This document shows positions 19,363 to 25,592 of a stretch of DNA of 25,592 bases, one piece after another. The stretch comes from JABFRZ01 sp031413955 (GTDB lineage: Bacteria > Planctomycetota > UBA1135 > GCA-002686595), in contig JANOGB010000169.1 in the NCBI GenBank assembly GCA_031413955.1, positions 1-25,592 on the forward strand. Reading direction: 5' to 3'. The notes beneath the pieces are model-generated. The model made no database searches. It had not been told where the DNA came from and saw only the letters and a program-made list of their open reading frames with translations. Each line of letters opens with the position of its first letter. The first letter of the stretch is position 1. The position numbers and the translations under genes were made by a program.

Positions 19363-20174
19363 ACCGCGCGCGCCCCCGGACCGGAGCCGGCGCAGGCTTC
19401 ACGCTGATCGAGGTCATGCTGACGCTCGTCATCATGGCCGGGATCATGGTGACCGTGACGCAAATCCTGAACGCGGCGCGCGCTAGCCGGGACGCGATCC
19501 ACAACATCCAGGAGCAGCAACTGGCCGGCCCCGCGATCCTGCAGCAGATCGAGAACGACCTGCGCGCCCTGTCGGTCTACGACCGCGACGCGCGCTTCGC
19601 GCTGCGCATCGAGAACCGCGTGACCTCGGGCTTCGAAGCGGATTCGATCGACTTCGTGTGCACCACGGACGGGCTGCTGCCGCACCGCGAGCACGCCGGC
19701 GACTCCTTCCGCCGCGCCGACGTCAACGAGGTCGGCTACCACCTGCGCCCCAACCCCACCTCCGACGACTTCCTCGAGCTCTACCGGCGCGAAGACTTCG
19801 GCGTCGACGACAAGCCCTTCGACGGCGGCGAGTTCGCCTTCCTGCACGACCGCGTCAAGGCCTTCGAGATCCGCATCTACCGCGAGGACGGGGTCGAGGC
19901 CGAGCCGGTCGAGGCCTGGGGCGACGCGGGCGGCGAGTTCGTGGGCCTGCCCGCGCGCATCGAGATCGAGCTCGTGCTCGAGCTCGCACCGCGCCTGGTG
20001 CGCGAACAGCTCGTGGTCACGCGCAGCACGGTCACCTACCAGCGCGTCTTTCGCTTCCCGGCCGCCCTCGCCGCGGCCCAGGAGCTCGGCGTCGTGCCCG
20101 TGATCCCGCGCATCGCCAGGCCAACGGTCAACGCGGAATCCGACCCGCAAGCGCCACCCCCCGCGGACCGCTGA
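19359..20174 (+). CDS. gspJ: Minor pseudopilin GspJ-like
   Basis: A 271-residue pseudopilin. The leader MNRARPRTGAGAG is cut before F14 in the pattern G/FTLIEVMLTLVI, with glutamate at mature position 5. The length, the early QQIENDLRAL segment and the position after gspI fit GspJ, the large minor pseudopilin that caps the tip with GspI and GspK. ATG 19359 overlaps the gspI stop by 4 nt (ATGA). The last 30 residues are proline- and alanine-rich and probably disordered. No gspK follows; the next gene is serS on the other strand, only 15 nt away. Confidence 0.82.
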   Translation: MNRARPRTGAGAGFTLIEVMLTLVIMAGIMVTVTQILNAARASRDAIHNIQEQQLAGPAILQQIENDLRALSVYDRDARFALRIENRVTSGFEADSIDFVCTTDGLLPHREHAGDSFRRADVNEVGYHLRPNPTSDDFLELYRREDFGVDDKPFDGGEFAFLHDRVKAFEIRIYREDGVEAEPVEAWGDAGGEFVGLPARIEIELVLELAPRLVREQLVVTRSTVTYQRVFRFPAALAAAQELGVVPVIPRIARPTVNAESDPQAPPPADR

Positions 20175-20189
20175 GCCGGTCGGCCGTGC

Positions 20190-21479
20190 TCAGCCCGGCT
20201 GGGCGAGCGGCCGGCCGATGCGTTCGCGCCCGCCCATGTACTTCCGCAGGGCCGCGGGCAAGTGCACCGTGCCGTCTGCCTGCTGGTGGTTCTCGAGCAA
20301 GGCGATCAGCATGCGCGTGCTGGCCGCCACGGTGTTGTTGAGCGTGTGGCACACGCGCACCTTGCCCTCCTCGTCGCGGTAGCGCAGGTCCAGGCGCCGC
20401 GCCTGATAATCGTGGAAGCGCGAGGCCGAGTGCGTCTCGCCGAAGCCCTGGCGCGAGGGCATCCAGGTCTCGATGTCGAACTTCTGCACGTGCGGCACGC
20501 CCAGGTCGCCGCCACACACGTTGACCACGCGGTAGTGCAGTTCGCACAGGTCGAGCACCTCCATGGAGTTCTTCAGGATCGCCCGGTGGTGCGCGAGGCT
20601 CTGCGCGTCGTCGGCGACGTCGATCACGACCTGCTCGACCTTCTGGAACTGGTGCACGCGGTAGATGCCGCGCGTGTCCTTGCCGTAGGTGCCGGCCTCG
20701 CGCCGGTAGCAGGCGCTGCGCGCGACGTACAGCTTCGGCAGCGCGGTCACGTCCAGGATCTCGCCCGCGTGCAGGGCCGTGACTGGCACCTCGGCCGTGC
20801 CCACGAGATACAGCTCGTCGCGCGCGTCGGTCTTGTAGGTCTGCTCCTCTCCGCCCGGGAAGTAGCCCGTGCCGAGCAGCGGCTCGTAACGCACCAGGGT
20901 CGGCACCGAGAGCGGCACGAAGCCCTTGGCGAGCATGTGCTCCATGGCCAGGCGCAGGACCGCGTCCTCGAGCAGCGCGAGATCGCCCTTGAGGACGTAG
21001 TTGCGCGAGCCCGCCAGACGCGCGCCGGCCTCGACGTCGAGCCAGCCTTGCCTGGTCCCGAGCTCGATGTGGTCGCGCGGCGCGAAGTCGAAAACCGGCG
21101 GCCGGCCGACGCGCTCGAGCTCGACATTGTCGGCGTCGGTCTTGCCTTCCGGCACCTCAGGCGCGGGCACGTTCGGGATGCGGAGCTGCAGCTCGGTCAT
21201 GGCCTTCTCGAGCGTTGCCAGGCGCGCCTCGAGCCCCTTCAGCTCTTCCTTGATCTTCCCCTGATCTGCGAGGATCAGCGCGCGCGCTTCCGGGCTGGCC
21301 TTGCCCATCTCCTTGCCGCCGATCTTCTGGCGCGCACGCAGACCGTCGACGCCCGGGGTCAGCGCGCGGCGCTCCTCGTCCAGGCGCAAGAGGCCGTCGA
21401 CGTCGCATTCCACGCGCTTCTTGCGCGCGCCGGCCTTGACCGCATCCGCGTTGGCACGGATGAACTTCAGGTCGAGCAT
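20190..21479 (-). CDS. serS: Seryl-tRNA synthetase
   Basis: A 429-residue class II synthetase that charges tRNA-Ser with serine in the cytoplasm. Residues about 1-110 form the long antiparallel coiled-coil arm that reaches the tRNA. The catalytic domain shows TAEVP at 228-232, class II motif 2 with CYRREAGTYGKDTRG-type sequence around 257-271, and the motif 3 arginine R389 in a LNNTVAASTRMLIALLENHQ context. The stretch GETHSASRFHDYQARR at 347-362 takes the place of the more common S-S-C-S-N-x-x-D-F-Q-x-R-R. ATG 21479 gives the standard MLDLKFIRAN beginning. It follows the secreted unknown protein by only 8 nt and may be read from the same transcript. Confidence 0.97.
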   Translation of the reverse strand: MLDLKFIRANADAVKAGARKKRVECDVDGLLRLDEERRALTPGVDGLRARQKIGGKEMGKASPEARALILADQGKIKEELKGLEARLATLEKAMTELQLRIPNVPAPEVPEGKTDADNVELERVGRPPVFDFAPRDHIELGTRQGWLDVEAGARLAGSRNYVLKGDLALLEDAVLRLAMEHMLAKGFVPLSVPTLVRYEPLLGTGYFPGGEEQTYKTDARDELYLVGTAEVPVTALHAGEILDVTALPKLYVARSACYRREAGTYGKDTRGIYRVHQFQKVEQVVIDVADDAQSLAHHRAILKNSMEVLDLCELHYRVVNVCGGDLGVPHVQKFDIETWMPSRQGFGETHSASRFHDYQARRLDLRYRDEEGKVRVCHTLNNTVAASTRMLIALLENHQQADGTVHLPAALRKYMGGRERIGRPLAQPG

Positions 21480-21487
21480 CGCGCTGC

Positions 21488-21912
21488 TTACTTGCCCTTC
21501 CAGTCGGACTCGAGCTTGCCGAAGAGCTTGTGCTTCTTCTCGAACAGCTGCACCTCGAAGTCCTCGCCGGGAATGGGCTTCTGGATCGGCTCGCCGATCG
21601 GGAACCAGACCGTCTGGAAGTCGTACTTGTGCGTCTCGTGTTCCTCCTGGCTGAGGACGGGCACGAGCCTGGTCTCCTTCTTGCCCTTGCCGCTGCCGGC
21701 CTTGCGCATGTTGACCTCGGGGCTGAGCACGCAATTCCAGAGACGCTGGTACGTCTCCCCGCCCCTTCCCGAGACCAAGAGCGACGGTCCTTCGATCGTC
21801 ATGGTCTCGTCGTCATGCCTGACCTCGAAGTCCAGCGTCAGCGGCAGGCCGAGCTCGAGCTTGGTGGTCTCGCCCGCGGCGACCTTCCAGGAGCGCGCAC
21901 TCGAGCCGGCAG
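21488..21912 (-). pseudogene. C-terminal part of the frameshifted secreted protein
   Basis: This is the downstream frame of the broken gene 21838-23529. It carries about 140 residues that read naturally as the continuation: SWKVAAGETTKLELGLPLTLDFEV, a stretch around EGPSLLVSGRGGETYQRLW, and a lysine-rich end (KKHKLFGKLESDWKGK). It has no obvious start codon or ribosome site of its own near the junction, so it is probably not a separate gene. If the shift is a sequencing error, this is the last fifth of one protein of roughly 680 residues. Confidence 0.7.
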
Positions 21913-23529
21913 GATGAGCGCCTTCATCATCTGGTCCTTCTTGCCGTTCGCGATCTGGCCGGAATAGACCTCGTAGGTACCGGCCGGCACGTCGACCTTG
22001 TTCGTGCCGCCGTTGACCAACTCGAAGAACAGACTCTCGCTCTCCTCGCCCAGGCCGCGCACGATCAGCCAGGAGACGGGCAGACCCTTGAGGTCGAGCT
22101 GCAGGGTCCCGCTCTGGACTTGTGCGGGCGCCGCCGAGATGTCGCTGCCATTCTCGTTCGGCGTGAGCTCGAACCAGGCGTCGCCGATCTTCTGCAGCCG
22201 ACTCCAGGGGCGCGCCATCTTCGCATCGCCGATCACGACCGAGTCGACATCGCGCTGGCTGGAACCTTCGACCAGACCCGCGAAGCCCCACAACTTCGGT
22301 TCGCTGCCATAGCGGCCGTCCAGGTTGTCGTCGATCACGCGCACGCGCACCCCGTTGACCGTGCCCACCAGGCTGCCCGCCGGCGCCACGTAGATGCTCA
22401 TCTGCGTGTCGTCGGGCCCCAGGTTGTAGGCGAAGCCCTGGTAGGTGTCGCGCTGCTGACCGATCTTCGCCAGGAAGCCCCAGGTGCGCAGGCCCGCGCC
22501 CGAGCCGAGCGTGACCTGGACCGGAGCGATGTTGCCCGTCAGCGGGATGTCCACGTCGCCCTTGCCGTCGCCATCCACGTCCACCGAGGCCTTGTTGGCG
22601 CCCGTGCGCAGGACGGTCGGCGACTCCTCCATGGTGGTGAAGGTGCCCTTCGACTCGACCTTCAGCAGGTTGACCGTCGACCAGAGCTGAAAGGTGGGGT
22701 CGGCCGTGAACAGCGGCCTGCGAATGGCCTCGATGTCCGTCACGAGCTCGAAGGTGGCGTTCAGCGGAACGGCCGCCACACCGCCCGGCGCGCTTGCGTT
22801 GCCCGGCGCAGCGCCGGCGTCGCCCGGTTGTCCTTCCTCGACCGGAACGCTGAAGCCATCGGCCACGAGCTTCTCGTGGCGCAGCTTGGCCAGGACGTAG
22901 CTCGGCTCCTTGAGGTCGATGCTCTCCCGCGCCGCCAAGAAGAGTCCCCAGCCCTCGCAAGCCTTGCGCAGGTCGGCGCGCGGACCGTTGACCGTATCCT
23001 CGTAGCAAGTGGCGTAGGTTCGATAGCACTGCGCGGCCATGAACGCATCTCCGAGCTCGGCGAACTCGGCGCCCATGGCCTGGAACGTGAACCCGAGCGG
23101 GAAGAGCTTGGCCGTGTCCTTGGCCTTCTCGGCCGCCTCGAACTCGGTGCGCTGCAGCTTGTACTTGTCGATTAGCTCCAGGCGGTGCTTCTTGAGCGCT
23201 GGCCTGAGGTCGACGGAAAAGTAGTTGTACTGGATCTCGACGAAGCGCGTGCCGTAGACCGTCTTCCAGATCCGCCCCAGGGCCTCGATCTCGGCCTCGA
23301 GCTCGTCGCTCGAGCCCTTGCCGATGGCGTCGCACACGTCGATGATCGCAATGACGGCCGAGGCCTCGTTCCGGCGCATGAGGGTGACCATCTCGTCCTC
23401 GGCCTTGATCAGCATGAGCTTGCGGAACTCCTGCATGAAGACGCTGTCGTACTGCGCCGAGGCGAACGGCGCGAGCAGCGGAAGAGCGAGGACCAGGGCG
23501 AGGACGCGGCCGAAGGGTAACGGGCTCAT
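21838..23529 (-). CDS. Secreted protein of unknown function, interrupted by a frameshift
   Basis: As read, 563 residues. A signal peptide is clear: basic start, hydrophobic core LALVLALPLLAPF, and a likely cut after ASA at residue 25, so the protein is exported. The first 230 residues are mostly helical and charged. Later comes an aspartate-rich DVDGDGKGDVD loop (about 315-325) of the calcium-binding type, repeated more loosely in RVRVIDDNLDGRYG, within beta-rich sequence. I do not recognise a family. After MMKALILPA (about residue 542) the frame runs into arginine/proline-rich sequence and stops, while the natural continuation is in the -1 frame from about 21907. ATG 23529 is the start. A 124-nt gap separates it from the rhomboid gene, so it may have its own promoter; TAGACT lies about 40 nt upstream. 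Confidence 0.8.
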   Translation of the reverse strand: MSPLPFGRVLALVLALPLLAPFASAQYDSVFMQEFRKLMLIKAEDEMVTLMRRNEASAVIAIIDVCDAIGKGSSDELEAEIEALGRIWKTVYGTRFVEIQYNYFSVDLRPALKKHRLELIDKYKLQRTEFEAAEKAKDTAKLFPLGFTFQAMGAEFAELGDAFMAAQCYRTYATCYEDTVNGPRADLRKACEGWGLFLAARESIDLKEPSYVLAKLRHEKLVADGFSVPVEEGQPGDAGAAPGNASAPGGVAAVPLNATFELVTDIEAIRRPLFTADPTFQLWSTVNLLKVESKGTFTTMEESPTVLRTGANKASVDVDGDGKGDVDIPLTGNIAPVQVTLGSGAGLRTWGFLAKIGQQRDTYQGFAYNLGPDDTQMSIYVAPAGSLVGTVNGVRVRVIDDNLDGRYGSEPKLWGFAGLVEGSSQRDVDSVVIGDAKMARPWSRLQKIGDAWFELTPNENGSDISAAPAQVQSGTLQLDLKGLPVSWLIVRGLGEESESLFFELVNGGTNKVDVPAGTYEVYSGQIANGKKDQMMKALILPARVRAPGRSPRARPPSSSSACR

Positions 23530-23618
23530 GACGGGGAATGCCTGTGTTCGAGCGACGAGCGCAGTCTAGTGTCCTGTCACCGAAGTTCGCATGCACTTCC
23601 CGCTCCCCTCCAGCGCCT

Positions 23619-23657
23619 GGCTACGTTGCTCCGGCGCCGGGTAGCCACGCGCGCTAC
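23619..23657. repeat. Overlapping inverted repeats at the end of the rhomboid gene
   Basis: GGCTAC (23619-23624) and GTAGCC (23641-23646) form a stem enclosing the palindrome CCGGCGCCGG (23631-23640). GTAGC (23641-23645) can instead pair with GCTAC (23653-23657), which overlaps the rhomboid stop codon. Only one of the two stems can form at a time. No T-run follows on the minus strand, so a terminator role is only possible. Confidence 0.35.
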
Positions 23658-24436
23658 TTTCGCCTGGAAACGCGCTTCAGGAAGGCCCGCTCGCGCGTGG
23701 AGAGCTCGTGGATCCCGTCGCGACTGATCTTGGCCAGCAGCGTGTCCAGGCGCTCCTTGTCCGCGACGGCACGCGCCGCGCCGCGCTGCGCGCTCCACAC
23801 CCCCACGTCGGCCAGGGGGTCGCGCCAGACCCAGCCCAGACGCACCCCGAGATAGCCGAACAGCGCGCCGCTGAGGTGCGCGAAGCTGGCCACGTTGCTG
23901 ACCGCGCCCTTCACCTGCATGAGCGCGCCGAACAGCTCCAGGGCTCCGTAGATGAGCGCGAAGGTGCGCAGCGTCAGCGGTACGATGATGAAAATCACAC
24001 GCAGGTGCGGGTGCAGCGTGGCCATCGCGAAGACGACCGCGAGCACACCGCCCGACGCGCCCACGATCGGCGCGACCTGTCCGAGGGCCAACCCGAGCCC
24101 GAGCTGGCACGCGCCGGCCAGCGCCACCGCGAGCAGGTAGAAGACCAGGAAGCGCCGATTGCCGAGCTCCTGCTCCAGCATCGTGCCCATGAAGTACAGG
24201 AACAGGAGGTTGTAGAGCAGGTGCGTCGGACCGCTGTGCAGGAAGCCGTAGCTCACGAGCTGCCACAGCGGCACGAACGGGAAGGCGGCGCGCCACTGCA
24301 ACGGGCTGAGCGCGAAGGCATCGCCGAGGAACTCGAAGGCGCGCGGGAACCAGCCCTCCAGCACGACCCACTGCAGGACGAACAGCCCGACGTTGGTGAG
24401 CAGAAGCGCCTTCACCACGCGCGTGAGAGACGGCAT
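23654..24436 (-). CDS. Rhomboid family intramembrane serine protease
   Basis: A 260-residue membrane protein with six likely helices. The helix-2 H-x-x-x-N motif lies at H72 and N76, the nucleophile S128 is in GASGG, and the partner histidine H187 is in FAHLSGALFG, so the catalytic dyad is complete. The C-terminal cytoplasmic tail (about 215-260), with DTLLAKISRDGIHELSTRER, resembles the short helical tail found on many bacterial rhomboids. Rhomboids cut substrate proteins within the membrane; the substrate here is unknown. ATG 24436 matches the family start (PSLTRVVKALLLTNVGLF). A GTG at 24487 would add 17 residues and bring the gap to folD down to 8 nt. It follows folD on the same strand and is probably co-transcribed. 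Confidence 0.93.
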   Translation of the reverse strand: MPSLTRVVKALLLTNVGLFVLQWVVLEGWFPRAFEFLGDAFALSPLQWRAAFPFVPLWQLVSYGFLHSGPTHLLYNLLFLYFMGTMLEQELGNRRFLVFYLLAVALAGACQLGLGLALGQVAPIVGASGGVLAVVFAMATLHPHLRVIFIIVPLTLRTFALIYGALELFGALMQVKGAVSNVASFAHLSGALFGYLGVRLGWVWRDPLADVGVWSAQRGAARAVADKERLDTLLAKISRDGIHELSTRERAFLKRVSRRK

Positions 24437-24495
24437 GCCGAGGGAGGTCCCTCGCGTCTCGGGCGGATCCTGCCAGGAAGCCGGCACGGTGAGCC

Positions 24496-25380
24496 CTACT
24501 TCGTGAGCTCGCGTCCGTCCGGCCCGGCCGCGCGCGCCGCGGCCCGAGCGGTGTTGGCGAGCAGCATGGCGATCGTCATCGGCCCGATGCCGCCCGGGAC
24601 CGGGGTGATCGCAGCGGCGATCGGCAGCACCTCGTGGAAATCGACGTCGCCGCACAGGCGGCCGTCCTCGAGCCGGTTGATGCCCACGTCGAGCACGACC
24701 GCGCCCGGCCGCACCCAGCTCGCGCGCACCAGCTTCGCGCGCCCGACCGCGGCCACCAGGATCTCGGCCTCGCGCGCGACGCTCGGGAGATCACGCGTGC
24801 GCGAGTGCGCCAGCGTCACGGTCGCGTTGCGCGCCAGCAAGAGCGCCGCCAGCGGCTTGCCCACCAGTTGCGAGCGCCCGATCACGACCGCGCGCTTGCC
24901 CTCGATCGCGAGCCCGGCCCGATCGAGCAGCTCGATGCAGCCCGCCGGGGTGCACGGCACGTGTCCCGGCTCGCCGCGCCACAGTGCAGCCACGTTGTGC
25001 GCCGTGAGCCCGTCCACGTCCTTGTGCGGGTCCAGGCGCTCGAGCAGCGGTTCGGCCGCGAGGCCCTTCGGCAGCGGGAGCTGAATCAAGATCCCGTGCA
25101 CGCCGCGGTCGCGATTCAGCTCCTCCACCCTTGCCAGGAGATCCGCCTGGGACGTGCTCGCCGGCAGGCGCAGGGTGCGCACCTCGAAGCCCGCCTCGGC
25201 CGCGGCCTTGTCCTTGTTGTTGACGTACACCTGGCTGGCAGGGTCGCCCCCCACCAGCACCACCGCGAGCCCCGGCGCCACGCCGCGCGCGCGCAGCACG
25301 CGCACGTGCTCCGCCACCTCTGCTCGAACGATCTGGGCGACGGCTTTGCCGTCCAGGATGCGACTGGCGGTCATCTCCAT
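24496..25380 (-). CDS. folD: Methylenetetrahydrofolate dehydrogenase/cyclohydrolase FolD
   Basis: A 294-residue bifunctional folate enzyme interconverting 5,10-methylene-, methenyl- and 10-formyl-tetrahydrofolate with NADP(H). The catalytic lysine is in YVNNK at 52-56. QLPLP at 100-104, KDVDG at 120-124 and the dinucleotide-binding GRSQLVGKP at 168-176 are all present, as is TPVPGGIGPMT near 263-273. Length and motif order are normal. ATG 25380 is used; the second methionine two codons later is equally possible. It starts 22 nt after the CcsA-type gene and so probably belongs to the same transcript. Confidence 0.97.
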   Translation of the reverse strand: MEMTASRILDGKAVAQIVRAEVAEHVRVLRARGVAPGLAVVLVGGDPASQVYVNNKDKAAAEAGFEVRTLRLPASTSQADLLARVEELNRDRGVHGILIQLPLPKGLAAEPLLERLDPHKDVDGLTAHNVAALWRGEPGHVPCTPAGCIELLDRAGLAIEGKRAVVIGRSQLVGKPLAALLLARNATVTLAHSRTRDLPSVAREAEILVAAVGRAKLVRASWVRPGAVVLDVGINRLEDGRLCGDVDFHEVLPIAAAITPVPGGIGPMTIAMLLANTARAAARAAGPDGRELTK

Positions 25381-25402
25381 GGTGAGCGGGTCGAGAGCGA
25401 GC

Positions 25403-25592
25403 CTAGGAAGCTTGCGGAGCCTGCTTGGCTTCCGCGCTTGCGCCGGCCTGTCGTGCGCCGAGTCGCCAGACCAACGATCCGATCACGATCGCCACGCCGA
25501 TTCCATAGTAAGTGTACAGGGCGAGCAGCACGCCCTCGGTCTTGCCGTAGGCATGCAGCCCGACGCCCAGGTTGTTGACGTGCCACCAGGAG
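25403..25592 (-). CDS. ccsA: Cytochrome c assembly protein (CcsA/CcmC type), C-terminal end
   Basis: The last 62 codons of a gene whose start lies beyond the right edge; the stop is TAG at 25405-25403. It begins WWHVNNLGVGLHAYG, then a membrane helix (GVLLALYTYYGIGVAIVIGSLVW) and a hydrophilic alanine-rich tail. The V-x-x-L-G-V-G-L-H-x-Y-G motif, with its conserved histidine as a likely heme ligand, is typical of the CcsA/ResC heme-handling proteins of system II cytochrome c biogenesis. Only about a tenth to a fifth of the protein is visible, so distinguishing CcsA from a ResB-ResC fusion is not possible. Confidence 0.7.
   Translation of the reverse strand, partial: SWWHVNNLGVGLHAYGKTEGVLLALYTYYGIGVAIVIGSLVWRLGARQAGASAEAKQAPQAS

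Noticed and set aside
21904..21930. Programmed -1 ribosomal frameshift
   Set aside because: There is no X-XXY-YYZ slippery heptamer and no clear downstream stem next to the junction, so a base loss is simpler.

Overview
The window is a very GC-rich, densely coded bacterial chromosome segment with about 19 genes. Most are on the minus strand; the plus-strand exceptions are a YrdC-phosphatase fusion and a type II secretion block. High GC, a Gld-like ABC/DUF4340 operon, the YrdC-phosphatase fusion, a CcsA-type cytochrome c assembly protein and a short T2SS cluster together suggest Planctomycetota or a relative. That assignment is inferred from gene content; no marker here fixes the phylum.

Layout: (1) 1-108, the last codons of a transposase, apparently ISKra4-type. 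(2) 151-2925, a two-domain M16 zinc peptidase. (3) 2926-3240, a gene-free gap dominated by a long nested palindrome. (4) 3241-8357, a four-gene minus-strand ABC operon (ATPase, permease, GldG-like auxiliary protein, DUF4340 membrane-anchored protein) with 4-nt overlaps or a 10-nt gap. (5) 8587-12833, a minus-strand run of histidine kinase, sigma54-type response regulator and dnaK. The gap before dnaK holds a perfect 11-bp inverted repeat and a near sigma54 promoter. (6) 12924-14018, threonylcarbamoyl-AMP synthase fused to a low-molecular-weight phosphatase, convergent with a PtsN-like EIIA. (7) 14772-20174, gspE-F-G-H-I-J, tightly coupled, without gspC, D, K, L or M beside it. (8) 20190-25592, minus strand: a C-terminal CcsA fragment, folD, a rhomboid protease, a secreted protein of unknown function broken by a one-base frameshift, and serS.

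Working together: the T2SS block supplies the motor ATPase, platform protein and pseudopilins of a secretion or pilus-like machine whose outer-membrane part must lie elsewhere. The kinase and regulator form a stand-alone two-component pair, and the chaperone gene is placed where the pair could control it. The Gld-like operon probably forms one membrane complex of unknown substrate. Several intergenic gaps share a GAAAACGC(A)CCGCGGAG-type sequence, which may be a small repeat family. No tRNA, rRNA or CRISPR array was seen.
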